Source: Thereva unica (Eukaryota > Arthropoda > Insecta > Diptera > Therevidae). From it: 64,000 bases of DNA. Of the stretch, positions 22,739-34,311 are shown piece after piece (position 1 is the stretch's first letter; each line of letters begins with the position of its first letter). Under the pieces are notes generated by a model. It was given only the letters and a program-made list of their open reading frames with translations, made no database searches and was not told the origin of the DNA. Made by a program: the position numbers and the translations under genes. The stretch covers positions 199,689,112 through 199,753,111 of the forward strand of contig OX465281.1 in assembly GCA_949987705.1 (NCBI GenBank), read 5' to 3'.

Positions 22739-23247
22739 TGAAATAATTAGACGGATTGTGTAATGAAATGCTTTACAATTTTATTGGTCTGTAGTAACAA
22801 TAAAACCTTTAATACACAAATGTAATCAAACTAATAAAAACTTTAATACACAAATGTAATCAAACTAATAAAAACTTTAATACACAAATGTAATCAAAAC
22901 TTTACACAAAAAAAGGGAAAGTAAAAAACTTTATCGAACAACTTTACTAAACTAATTACAAGATAATGGACGCGGCGCGGCGGTAATTCATCCGGCGGTG
23001 ATGATTTTGACTTCCAGACTGATCGATGTCTCTTCGATTTTGTTGAGTGCATCGCACGCGCACCTCAATCCGCGATCGCGCAAAAATGCCGAATTGTCCT
23101 TCTTGTCTTAATTAAGGTAATTTAGGCGATCAGCAATTGTGCACGCGCAATTGATTATTGCAATCGATTTGCAATTCGAAATGAGGGCGATCGATGCACT
23201 CTTAGTGAAAAATCCAAATTAGGTTTCCGGTGTCAGGTGGCGAAACA
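22739..23247 (-). repeat. BEL 5' LTR
   Basis: Partner of 14278-14786 with the same length. The two differences seen are GGCGGTGAT versus GGCGGTCAT near 23000 and GAATTGTCC versus GAATTGCCC near 23096. Confidence 0.95.
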
Positions 23248-24250
23248 ATTACACTGACGAAAACTGTGAAATGCAAACGAAAACAGTTTCCTTGCGTTCC
23301 TGCTTGTGCTATTACCATTCACAAGTCGCAAGGTGGGACGTTTACTGTTATTGTTTATAAATACTCCTCGGAGCAACCACATCAGTTGGTGTACGTGGCG
23401 CTGAGTCGGGTAACGAATATAGACGGCTTGCACATCATGACGGAAAAAGATGCGCCTTTTATCTTCAAACACGAACGGGATGGGAACGACTCACAGACTA
23501 CGCGAGATGTCCGTAACGAACACATTCGACTCCGTGGACACTTCGAAAGCAGTGAAATTTTGTGATGACGGTAACAACGCTGGGCAAACTGTAGTGACAA
23601 ACCTTAATGTTCAGAGTTTGTCTGCGCATTTCGCCGATATTGAAACGGATCCCGTGATACCAAGATCGGATTATTTGGTATTGACTGAAACGTGGATGCG
23701 TGACAATTTTGATCCAGTTCCAATCAATAATTATGAATGTATAACCAGGCAGAATAATCGATCGGATTCTGATACAATCGCAGCTGGTGGAGTGGCAATC
23801 TATCGAAAATTAACATCAACATCCACGGCCAAAGTTCTCCACGTTGAATTGTCGGACACAACTCGTCTCATCAGAAACACAGGCGAGGTCTGCTTGGCTG
23901 AAATTACATGCTTCACTGCTGATACAACGTTTAAAATTATACTTGGCGCAGTGTATATTCATCCTGGAGCAAGTGTCTCAAACATTAGTGTATTGCTGCA
24001 CCAAGCACTCTTTCCGTACGTGCATAACAGGCAGTATGTGCATCCGATCATGCAAGTTGATACCAATGTACCAATTCTTCTTTGTGGCGACTTCAACACA
24101 AACGTGAAAAATGGTGATACATTCCTCAAATTCGTGAAGGATATGTACAATCTCGAATGCACATCAGATGTTACTAAGTCAACAAGGCTGAGAGGAACAA
24201 CCCTCGATTTGGCTGTAAATGAATTTGTTACTACACATTGTAACTTGTAA
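23248..24250 (+). pseudogene. Helentron C-terminal part: helicase end plus endonuclease
   Basis: The first frame (to 23565) gives the last PIF1-type helicase motifs: ACAITIHKSQGGTF and QLVYVALSRVTNIDGL. A second frame, overlapping from about 23540 to 24250, gives an APE-type endonuclease with VTNLNVQSLSAH, LVLTETWMRD, LLCGDFNTNV and RLRGTTLDLAVN. Helicase followed by an endonuclease is the mark of Helentrons. The two parts are out of frame, and the endonuclease stops before the SDH motif. The BEL provirus inserted into this gene: the frame stays open across the ATTAC duplication into at least 15 codons at 14220-14272. No Rep domain is seen in the window. Confidence 0.8.
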
Positions 24251-24611
24251 ATAATCTGTTCATTAAAGTAATAAACATATTTGGATTCATTAGTGCAAAT
24301 AAAAGCTAATTTATCAATCACTCCTTTTTGTATCCATACAAAATAATGATAATTTAATATAAATGATTCAATTTTATTAATAAAAGTATGCAATCATTTC
24401 ATCAATGTTTTCTCATGACGTTGTCACGTTAAACAATCGTCCGTAAACCCTCTTTACAGACAACAATTTTTGTTTTGTATACTATATATTATAACTCTTC
24501 AAAGATTCAACATTCATTAGCATGTGAATATACGTTACGGGTATGGCTGAGTTCTAAAACGTAAAGCTGCTTTATATGTTGACTGTGTTTATATAGTCTC
24601 CATGCAAACGC
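24251..24611. other. Helentron tail and Harbinger flank, no gene
   Basis: AT-rich sequence between the endonuclease frame and the next transposase fragment. No terminus of either element can be fixed here. Confidence 0.4.
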
Positions 24612-24965
24612 ATGCTTACTTTAATTAAACTAATGCAAAAGCAAATATGCGGAAGAAGAAGAATAAAAATAACACCCGAAAGTCATTTTCTCGGAGATTC
24701 TGTTCAACCTTTAAAAACTTATTCGATTCCACTGTACAGGGATAACAACTATCTTACTCCAGAGGAGAAATGGTTCAACTTTATACACAGTTCTGCACGT
24801 GTCCATACATGTCTGAACTCCTTACCTATTCAAAAAATGTCATTAGGTTAACAAATAAATTGTGGCCTGTTTTGTGCTTCTTAATTTAGTTATCAACGAG
24901 GTTTGTGCTATCAGACTCCTGATGTAGATGTCAACGAGGAAGACTTTCCCCAAGTCTCCAGTAAA
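24612..24965 (+). pseudogene. PIF/Harbinger transposase, C-terminal fragment
   Basis: The frame contains ESHFLGDSVQPL and LYRDNNYLTPEEKWFNF, matching the second-aspartate GDxxYPL block and the following segment of Harbinger transposases. Downstream, out of frame, pieces such as LLNLVINEV and DVDVNEEDFPQ resemble the C terminus. It lacks the first aspartate region and is frameshifted. It converges on the Myb-like gene at 25380-26294, the usual two-gene Harbinger layout. Confidence 0.6.
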
Positions 24966-25079
24966 TAGCACACAAAAGGATGAAAAGAAAAGAAAAAGCG
25001 AATGCCTGATGCTAATTACAGCATAACAATTGGGGAGGAGGGTAATTATTATTAATAAAGGAATCATACAATGAAATTT

Positions 25080-25375
25080 AATTCAATAGTTTGCGTTTTT
25101 ATTTGACATATTTAAATAAAAAAAAAAAAAAATATAAAAAATTTACTGATTCAGTCATAAACATTAAAAATGATTTATATGTAGTACTTTTGTCGCTACA
25201 GAAAATGTATAAAATAAAGTATAAAATTTAAAAAAAAAACATAAATAATTCAAAGTATAAAATTTAAAAAAAAAACATAAATAATTCAAAGTCAAAAAAT
25301 TCAAAACAACTTAAATAAATAAAAAAATTCAACGATAAATTCAAAGATTTCACTAAAAATAAAATAACAAGAAAT
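25080..25375. other. AT-rich spacer with a short tandem duplication
   Basis: A stretch of about 40 bp with core ACATAAATAATTCAAAG is repeated in tandem at about 25235-25292. No gene is seen. Confidence 0.4.
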
Positions 25376-25379
25376 GGTT

Positions 25380-26294
25380 CTAATTTTTAAAGTTAAGGAA
25401 TTCCCCAAGTTCTTTTGCTGAGTTACCTCTTTGCGCCACAGTTAAATTGTTAATATTTTGATTATAATGTCTATCATTACTATTAAAATTCTGCAAAGGA
25501 ACCCTAGGGTTAACATGATTTTGCACTAATTTATCTACATTAGACGATATTGCACTTATCATTTTATCAATTCGTTCGTCCTCTTTTTTCTGTAGTGCCT
25601 CGTCCCATTCTTTTTGTTCGTCGAAAAGCTTTCGTTGTTCCCTAAGGAAATCACTTTGAATTGCCCTTTGCTCTTTCGCGATCGCTTCCCTGAATCCCGT
25701 CAAGGCTGCTTCGTACGTTCTGCGTCCTCCACGAACTGGAATAATAAAACAAGATAATTATCCAAAGTGCCACAAATAGGTTAAAAATATACCTACTTGT
25801 TGAAGACAATCGCGTGCTTTCCCCTGAATTGGTTATTGTTACACCTGAGGCTGGAAGGGGACTTGGTGGTATTGCACTTTGATTCTCAAAATCTAGAAAT
25901 TATAAATTTGCTGTATAATACAATTATTTTACATATTTCTGTCATTTATACATACCTTCATCGTCAAAGCATGGTTCACTGGTGTCAAAACCATACGCAG
26001 AGCATTGGGTAAGTGCCATAGGCCTCTTATGGAAAATTTCGTGCAAATCATCGAAATTTTCTGACCTTTCTCCACTGGATCCACTTTTTTTTGAAGCGAG
26101 AAGCTCTTTGAAATATTTCTGCTTCATATTCCTCTACTTGATTTTAATTTGTGGAATTGTTTTATTAAATTGTTTTTCAAGTAAATTTATGTTGTATCTT
26201 CGAATATATGTCTGCATGACGCACCGATTTTGTATCCATAATTGTGCAAATATTGATTTCTTTGCATATATCTATAAACACTTTTGTTTCCATG
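25380..26294 (-). pseudogene. Harbinger Myb/SANT-like accessory protein
   Basis: Blocks in order: 26294-about 26160 (METKVFIDICKEINI, helix 1 of a Myb/SANT-like domain), 26130-25942 (MKQKYFKELLASKKSG), about 25893-25797 (a Ser/Pro linker), and 25740-25380 (a charged coiled coil, LREQRKLFDEQKEWDE). Intron borders GT/AG fit between the later blocks. This is the DNA-binding partner gene of PIF/Harbinger elements, which helps the transposase bind the inverted repeats. A stop just before MKQKYF suggests decay. Confidence 0.6.
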
Positions 26295-26416
26295 CTTGTC
26301 CAATTTGAGCCCCGCCTCGTTCGGGATTCCATTTTTAATTTTAGAGACTTTTTCTTTCGAGACTTTTTAGCGAAAATATATTCGCTTCTCCAAATGTCAC
26401 TTTAATTCACTCAACT

Positions 26417-26506
26417 GTTTACACGGCAGTGCATCAAATAAGTTCTGCGAACTAAATTAACCGCTGCATCAAATTTAATTTAATTATTTGATGCACCCGT
26501 GTAAAC
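26417..26506. repeat. Palindromic repeat, possible element terminus
   Basis: GTTTACACGGCAGTGCATCA and, inverted, TGATGCACCCGTGTAAAC enclose about 45 bp. It could be the folded end of the Harbinger just left of it, or a tiny MITE. The 26507-26769 flank has no recognisable gene. Confidence 0.5.
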
Positions 26507-26773
26507 TCGCTCATTGACGACAAAGTTTATTTCCTTCTAAAATTTTGAAGTGCAGTCGATGATATTTCGCTTCGTAATCATTATTAATCGCCCACAGTGA
26601 ACTTGTGATTTTGTGTGTGTGTGTCGATTCATCGTAGTTTTGAATCCTTTTGATAACCAAGGATGAAATTTTTTAGGCATAAAGTACAAGTATCTAGGAG
26701 TATTTTGGATTTTGAAAATCGAAAAAAGACGATGACGTTTTTGCACAATCGATTTTTGAAGATTTTTACCTAT

Positions 26774-29586
26774 TGTAACTGTCGGGGTGTGTGGTGAGCG
26801 TACGCTCGAAGAAAAGTGAAGAAACCTCACATGCCCCAAAAGGACCACAAACATATTACAAAAAAAAGGAAAGGGGAAGGGGTCACTAATGACCCAGAAG
26901 TGTGGCTGGACGAAGTCCCTGGAAGAGATATCGCCAAAGAAAATTTGATTTGCCTCCACTACACCTGGTTGGGCACGTCTAGCGGTGCTCTAACTAGCTC
27001 GCCGGATGGGGGGGGGGTTTGTAGTGTAGGGAGCCAATGAAAATGGGGGTGACAGTTTGAAATAAACTAAAAAGTACGTGCCACTGATGCCATACTGCAA
27101 GATAAAAATTACGAGGGGCGATAGGGTGATTCGTCCGGGGCCATCGAGAGAGCTAAAGGGGATTCGGGGTCGCAGTCATGCGGGCGGACGCGGTCGGATA
27201 AGAATGCTGAAAAAAAACTAAATACTATAAGTACTTACAGGTGGGGGGTTGGGGCACACAGCCTCCCCGCCGATCACCATGTCCTCCATTATCCTCTCCT
27301 TTAGCCTACCTAATCATGACAATAGTCGACAAACAACACGGAATAATACGAAAAAAAATCACACGAAATAAGGTTTAGTAAGTATATAATTCAAAAAAAA
27401 AGAAATCGAAAATACATATCGTAGAAAGGGAACAAAAACAAACCTCCTGAGGTTACCTTAACAATCAAACAAAGTCTATGTGAACTTAAAATTCTAGCGT
27501 CTCTTTACTAGGTAGCATATGCGTTATGGTTCAATAGTTTATACAAGTATGGTACGCAATCATTATTTTACAAAAGAAGGTGTTTCTACACAGGAAACTA
27601 TAGGGCGTTCTTTAACCACGCAACATTTATAAAATAAAAAAAATTCTTCTTCTTATAATCTAGTTTTAAGTAAATCTTAGTGGTCATTATTTTATATGTA
27701 TATAGAGATTAAATAAACAACATAGATTATCTTAATATTTTTCTTTTTGTTTGAAATAAAAACCCATGGTAATGATAGATTGAATAGGCTGCGTACCTTT
27801 CCGGATATGAAAAACAAGTTTACCTTAACGTACTTAATTTAATCTTATTTTTATATAAAACTTCTGTATTTTATTTGGGCTTGTACAAAAATAATTTAAA
27901 AACTAGTTTACCTCAATTTTTTTTTCTTTTATTTTTTCTTTCAGTTATCAGTTAAATATATAAAGAGGGATCAACGCCCGTACGGGTCCGTTCCACCAAA
28001 TTTTAAATTTTCTTTTTTTTTGTTGATGTATATTACAAAAAATGTAAACTGAAGGGGGATGGATCCATACCCAGGGAAAAGAATTATTTTTGTTTAAGCA
28101 TATTTTTCTTGTTGTTATTATATAATAAAGGTAAAAAATATATTTATTCACAAAGAAAGTTTTCACAATTTAATAAAATTTATGGATTGATAAGGTAAAG
28201 AATAAATGAAGATGAACAAAGTATATGTGCAGGCGTACGCTTCTGTATCCCAACCATACGCAGGTTTATGGAAAAATCAAAAAATGACTAAGAAAAGTAT
28301 GCGTATACACACCGTGGCCCATACACTTTCTTCCTCCTCAAGTTATTTATCAAACAAAAAAAGGAATTACTATGACTAATAAGCTTCGCTTTACATACGC
28401 CTTATGGTTTAAATTTTACTACTTTTCCTTTTTTCTTGTTTTTCTTTTTTTTTGTTCATGGGTATATATTCACATTTGAAAATTTATGAATCGTATAATT
28501 TAATCTACCACTATTAACAGTTTATTTTTTCTTTTTTTTTTTTTATACGATGACAATAGATTGGATTACCTTACATTTTCCTGTCTTTCCGCCATTTTTG
28601 TTTCATCATGCAGTTAAGATTTTCTTACTTCGATTTTTACGTTAGCTTCGTTCTGGTATTTCTGTCCACCGTTGTTTTAAACCACGTGAATGCCTGATCT
28701 AGGACCTCGTTCCTTCCTGACTACATGCACCACCTTATCCTCTCAAGGAACTCAATTCGGTATTTTCCTATTTCCTCCTGATAGGATCGACACAAACAAA
28801 CTCAGCTCCGATGAGCCAGGGGCTGCCTACGGGATCACCAAAGGCAATCGCTTCGTATAGAGTCGTTCGGTTACCTTCGGGAACACACTTCTCAATTTCA
28901 CCGTCCCGCACAACCTCAGCACGATAAAATAAAAAGAAATCTTAGCGCACCTGTATATTTTACAACCCAGGCACCGAAAACCTTAACGCGATTAGGTATA
29001 GTCGACACTTTACTTTTCCAAAAAAAAAACCTACTGCGCTCCAGATGTTGTGTTTACTAGCTCATCTCTGGTCCTGAACTGAATGGCCGACGCCAGCAGC
29101 TCAAGCTTTGCTTCTCCCACCACAGTTTCTTCAAAGAAAACGTGTTTACATGGAGCAATTCCTTCTTGCCATCGACTATTTTCCGGTCAAATTGCGATTG
29201 CCCAAAAGAGGAAATAGAAATAATTATAATGGAATGAAGGAATGGAATATTCATTTTCCTCTTTCACCCATACCAAATAATTTTTGAGAAACGATTTTTT
29301 GTGGTGGGATCCCGGTGTCGTGGCCTGATTGGCTAGTCTTTAGACGCCGTCTTGAGCGTCCATGGGGAAAGGTGTTGCGTGGGCAACAAATTGGTGGATA
29401 ATTATTTAAAAAAAGAGATGAACCAAAAATAGGGGAAATGAATGGGCCAAAAGGCACGAATAGAGGGATTCTTTAAAAAAGGAATCCTTTAATAAAGCAT
29501 TGCTTAGCAATGGCAATTTATGATTAATTTATTTTCAGGGGAGATTTGTTGTGTAAATCGATCCCTCGGACAGGCCGACCGTTACA
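26774..29586 (+). repeat. Solo LTR, 2.8 kb, CTAT duplication
   Basis: It starts TGTAACTGTCGGGG and ends CAGGCCGACCGTTACA, with CTAT at 26770-26773 and 29587-29590. TG...CA ends plus an exact 4-bp duplication are diagnostic of LTR integration. It contains the palindrome GAGCGTACGCTC at 26796-26807, a G-run near 27010, and T-rich stretches. It has no coding frame over its whole length. It is the longest copy of the family here. Confidence 0.88.
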
Positions 29587-30448
29587 CTATTATTGCCCTT
29601 TATGACCTTGCGGTGACCTTGAGAATTTTTTGTTATGCTATTTTTTTGTTGCTTCGTATCAGTAGATAGTGTTAACAAAATATTAAATAAAACTTTACGT
29701 ATAGAGTCTTAGTTCTCCTTTTGTTAATGCAACAATTCCGGAAAATTTATTAAAATCGTTAAAATATTGAATTATTTTTAGATACAAAAGTACGTTCCAC
29801 AAAATCCCAAAAAATATTTACCTTGTTTTTTCAGCATGCTGAATCCGAAAATTTAATTATTTGGATGATTTTCGGACCTTCGAGGTTTTATTTACCGTTT
29901 TGACAAAGAATGTCCCCAATACCAAAATCATCAACATACATACAATATTATATCTGATGCTATTTTACTAGACTTTGATTTCCACACTTCTCCATTGATA
30001 ATATTATAAAATTTTTCCGTGGATGAATGCTTCCTATTTAAAATCTCCATATTTTCTAATGTTAATTTCAGTACATTTTTGGATTCGAGATACTTTTTTA
30101 GTTGAAACGAAATTGGCATAGAACTCCGCAAATTTTGTTTGCTTCAAGAGATGGTGTATAATTCACTACAATATCAGAAATTTCATTATTTATTATGTAG
30201 CATTTTGGGTCTTCATATATTTCTATAGTTTTTAAATAATTCAAAAATTTATATTCAGTATTTATTTCTTCAAAGCTTTGATAAACTGAATCCAAAAATT
30301 CTGTAGCTTGACGCTTTTTTAATTCATCATTTAAATAAAAAATAAAATTAGTCATAACTGTTTTACAGAGTGGCCCGATAATTGTATTTGAAACAATATT
30401 TAGAATAGAAGATACATTTTTTCTGTTCAAATTATTTTTACTATGTAA

Positions 30449-31452
30449 TACCTGAGACACACATGTGGTATCGATATTACAATATTCCAAATTTTACGTG
30501 TATACTATATGTGTGTCACCCAATACTAGCAATATACCAGGTTGACAATCTAATTTATAAGTAGTAAAAGATTTGCTAAATTTAGGCGGTATTAAGGTAA
30601 TATACATTATTTTTACCGTGCACAGCGCCTCTGCCGGAAATTTTCTCCACAAAACAGTTGTCAATAATTTGCCGTCGCGCGTTTATGACATTTCGGACGC
30701 TTGTAGTTTTTCTGATTGTTTGAGTGTTTAAATAAATGGTGGTAACTGTTAAATTATAGTTAATAAAAAATTTTATTAGTTTTTCTGTCAATAGGTAGAT
30801 GACACTCAATATTTCGGTATATCCAGTGAAAATTTCATTAATCTCGATTTTGTTAAGAGCAAAGTACCCGGCGGCCCTCCGTTGCCTCCAATCAGCAAAC
30901 GTTTATGGACCTCTGTTCCGTGGAAGCATCAGCAGAATATTGCAGAATAGTATGGGATTTATTTGCAACAGGAAAACTGGTAATATAAATATGTATGTAT
31001 GGTATGTTTCTTCATCGAAAAGAGGTACGTCTATTTCCCAGAAACGGGATTTTTCAACCTGAAATAAACAAGGATAAAGAAAGATTTTCATAAACGTCCT
31101 AAGTTTACTTACTTTGGACCAGCTCTTTCTCTGTTTACAATGAAATGTATGAGTCAGGAACCACATTTTCCTATACATTTCACACCTCCGCTTGGCTCTT
31201 AACGCCTGCATTCTAAAATGACTGCTTTGTCTTCTCAGCATATTAATGTTCTGATTATTTTGACTAATCAACTTTAAAGATATTGCAATATCCATTTTTG
31301 CCGCTTGGTACTTCAAATGTCAAATAGAAACACAAATGTCAAAGCAAACTACTTCGATACTAGGTTTATGTGTGTCACGGGTCTGACTATATTATAATAT
31401 TGTGAATATTATGATATCGAAAAATATCGATACCACATGTGTGTCTCAGGTA
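30449..31452 (-). mobile_element. PIF/Harbinger-type deletion derivative, TAA duplication
   Basis: A 1,004-bp element with about 29-bp inverted ends (TACCTGAGACACACATGTGG...) is flanked by TAA at 30446-30448 and 31453-31455, the usual 3-bp Harbinger target. Ignoring it with one TAA makes the host frame continuous (FGLQL then HSKNN). It keeps only the start of a transposase. Confidence 0.8.
30960..31295 (-). pseudogene. Harbinger transposase N-terminal remnant
   Basis: Exon 1 (31295-about 31115) reads MDIAISLKLIS and MYRKMWFLTHTF and ends at a GTAAGT donor. An AG acceptor at about 31063 leads to VEKSRFWEIDVPLFDEETYHT. A W-rich start followed by a short acidic 'DEETYHT' block fits the N terminus of Harbinger transposases. 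The catalytic part has been deleted. The rest of the 1-kb element has no gene. Confidence 0.45.
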
Positions 31453-31846
31453 TAATTGAAGTCCGAAGGAGAGGGCTGCTTTTTTGTCTACTTTATTTTC
31501 ATTTGTAATATTTGTATTAGTTTTTGTATATAACTTTAGATCTGCATTTTTCCTAAAAGTTTCTGTATTAGATTCGGTTACTACAGCATTGGTCGAAGGA
31601 ATATTTATTTGAGAAGAATTGTTTGAAAAATTATTTTGACTCAAATGGATTCTTCTTAAATGTCTTGCAAATAAATGTATTGTAGAAAATTTTTGAAAAC
31701 AATTATCTTGTAAACAATGGAAAATTTGTAATTTTCTTACATTACGAGTACTTTTAATGTGGTTGGTTAAAGTTTCAGGAGTATGAAAATTATTTTCACA
31801 TATAAAACATTTATACATTTTTACTGTTTTCTTTTTAAGTATTGAA

Positions 31847-32300
31847 TTAAATTTGCAATATTAGGATTCCCAGTACTGATATGAAAATCGTAAAAAAAAA
31901 TTCTATAAAAACATACACGTTCCGACACTCGACCGGATATTCGAAATTAAATACTTGATATATCTTAAACATATTGTCCAAACCTTTTATGAAGGACAGG
32001 AACTTATACTTCACTTCATTGTATGTAATAATGAACTCCTCAAAAGTGTCTTTGTTACGTACGGCAGCAAGGACTGGTTGGCAAGGGAGTCCTTTCTTGA
32101 GCCGGTTTTGTTTTATATCTGAAATTCTTCTTTCTAGATCATTTATATTCGGAATTTCTACTATCATAGATTCTCTGCTGTCAATGATTGTTGGCTTCCA
32201 CTGCCTTTTTTTGGAAGTTTCTGTTTTGATGGCCACATTCGAAGGTTTTATTATTCTATGTAAAAACATAACAATGGCATAATCTCGATAATCTGAAAGA
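31847..32300 (-). pseudogene. Unclassified gene family, C-terminal exon
   Basis: After a TTTCAG acceptor the frame reads MFLHRIIKPSNVA, then LPCQPVLAAVRNKDTFEEFI, MFKIYQVFNFEYPVE and a terminal IEFFF segment. The 'QPx...FK.FxVFNxEYPxE' order matches the C terminus of the same uncharacterized family whose N terminus starts 29 bp further along, so two copies appear to lie head to tail. Its preceding exon is at 54804-54975: the 22-kb LTR complex inserted at that exon's splice donor. Confidence 0.5.
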
Positions 32301-33797
32301 ATTTATAAGAAAGTTACAAATAACAATTACTGTTGTAACTGTCGGGAGGTTGGTTGAGCTTATGCTCGAAGAAAGGTAAGGAAGGATACCACATTGCCTC
32401 CAAGGGCCATAAACAACTTACAAAAAGAAGGAAAGAGGAAGGAGTCACTAATGACCAAAAGTGGGGCTGGACTAGTCCCCAGGAAAGGGTTATCGCCGAG
32501 AAAAAACTTGTTTGCCTCCACTACACTCGGTTGGGCACGCCTAGCGATGCTCTAGCTAGCTCGCCGGATGGGGGGGTTCGTGGTGTAGGGAGCCAATGAA
32601 GGGAGGTGACAGTTTTAAGTAAACTAACGGAAATCACGTGCCGCTAAGAACCAAATAAAAAATCAAAAGGGGCGATATGGGGAACCGTCCGGGGCCTTCG
32701 AGAGGGCTTAATGGGGGTTCGGGGTCGCAGCCATGCGAGCGGATGCGGTCGGAGCTGGGATGCTGAAAAAACTTAAATAGTACGGGTACTTACATATGGT
32801 GCGAGGCACACAGCCTCCCCACAGGTCCCCATGCTCCGGTCCTCCCATGTTACTTACATCTTGCTAAAAGTGGTCTTGATATTAAGAAAAGAAATCATGC
32901 GAAAGAGAGCAAAACAAAAAGAGTCAAAAAAAAAATTACTAAAAACCTATTACATTTTGTTTTTTATTTTATTATTTTCATTCCTTAAATTCTAGAGATG
33001 CTCTTTATTAACAAATTCTGACAAGCAAAAAAATATATAGATAATGCGTCTAAAACTAAATTGGGTATGGTTCCATATCCTTATAATATATATATAAATG
33101 TATAAATAGTATATTTAGAAAAAAAATTACGCATTAGGGAAACTGTTAAAGATTACTGTACTACATACTGTAAGTATACATGTACGAAGAATAAATGATT
33201 AAGCCAGATTAATACATTAATTCAAAAAAAAACTTTAGAAAAATAAATTATCTTCGTATATTCTTTCTTTTTTCCCTTTTTTTTATTTTTTTTTTTTTAT
33301 TTTTTTTGTTTACGCCTTTTTACTATGATTGTCTAATACCGATTATTCTTATTTCCTTGCTTTGTTTCGTTATTTTATTAATTCTTCTTTTGCACTTTAT
33401 TTTTTCTATATTTTTCTTTGTTTTCAACTAATAGGGAAAAAGTTACCTTAAATAGGCTTTCTTATATATTTCCTTCTTCTTAAAGGACGAGCTGCTAGCT
33501 GGTAACTACTGCTTCCACGTCCTGTGATTTGGGACACTAAACTAATAATTCCTTTCTTGGGGATACAACAAACGGCACATTTCAAAAAAAGAAACACATT
33601 AACTTTTCGTTTATTATTAACCCGGATCTGGTTATCTCCCGATGGTATACCCAAACAAATTATTTTGCAAATGGGAAATTAAATTAAACACAAACGATCG
33701 GACTGCCAAAATTATTCTTTAACCATGTTAACTAGCAAAAATAGATATAAATCAAAAAGAATCTATAATTTCCTGATCGCCGTCCTGCGACCGCGAG

Positions 33798-34311
33798 AGT
33801 TTTAGTTTGATCGTAATTATGAGTGAAATAAATGAAAAATAAAACAATTGACTTTCACTGATATTTTATTTATAATTGAACTTGATAATTTATTATTTAA
33901 CACTTTAATTACAATTCAAAACTTTAGTACAAGATTTAAAATACCCGGACGATCTCTTCAGATTCGTTCTTGTTTCCCGGTGGTCTTCAGACTAATTTCC
34001 TAATTATATTCTTATTGATTCGATACCTTTTGAATATCCGACCTTTGAGCTTTCAGAATATTAACCTTATGTGAACGGAAATGCTGATTTCTGCATTTCC
34101 GTTTCTTATGGAAAATTTTAATATTTCGATTTAGAATTTAATTGTTTATCAATGCAATTTTTCTTACTCGTGTTGGGAAATATTTAAAAGGTATCGAATT
34201 TAAATGCTTATTTTTAATTTATTCATGGTTTGTATGGTATTAGCAAAAATCACGTTGTCTTCGAGTGATTTTTTATCATTTCCGTCGTGATTTATGCTTG
34301 ATACCATAACT
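33798..34311 (-). repeat. Errantivirus 3' LTR
   Basis: 514 bp, identical by eye to the uninterrupted bases of the 5' LTR. The purine tract GTGAGGGAGG lies at 34312-34321 on the minus strand, exactly abutting it. Confidence 0.93.

Larger units (their letters stand above)
14278..23247 (-). mobile_element. Complete BEL/Pao provirus with chuvirus-type env
   Basis: It measures 8,970 bp between ATTAC copies at 14273-14277 and 23248-23252. The 509-bp LTRs differ at only two positions by my reading, so insertion is recent. Order in the transcribed direction: 5' LTR, primer site, gag-pol, env, 3' LTR. A 5-bp duplication is usual for the BEL/Pao integrase. Envelope capture from Jingchuvirales glycoproteins by BEL/Pao elements is established in arthropods, so the architecture is known, although a whole copy with duplication is worth recording. 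Pol carries one frameshift and one nonsense codon. Confidence 0.93.
29880..31818 (-). pseudogene. Unclassified C2H2-leading gene family, N-terminal copy
   Basis: It starts MYKCFICENNF and has two C2H2-like fingers (C3-x2-C6...; HCLQDNCFQKF...ARHLRRIH). The frame runs to KKAALSFGLQL at 31456, where a Harbinger-type element interrupts. It resumes at 30445 (HSKNNLNRKNVSS), then PISFQLKKYLES (after a one-base slip near 30120), and ends at about 29880 with YVDDFGIGD before a GTAAAT donor. The finger-helix-FDDF order matches a large family of uncharacterized proteins common in ants, aphids and cnidarians; it is probably itself mobile-element-derived, but I do not know its function. Confidence 0.5.

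Noticed and set aside
24600..26300. Possible host transcription factor from the coiled-coil and SANT-like blocks
   Set aside because: The neighbouring Harbinger transposase fragment in convergent orientation shows it is the transposon's own accessory gene.
26537..26959. 140-codon minus-strand frame
   Set aside because: It runs across the left border of a solo LTR (26774), so it arose by the insertion.
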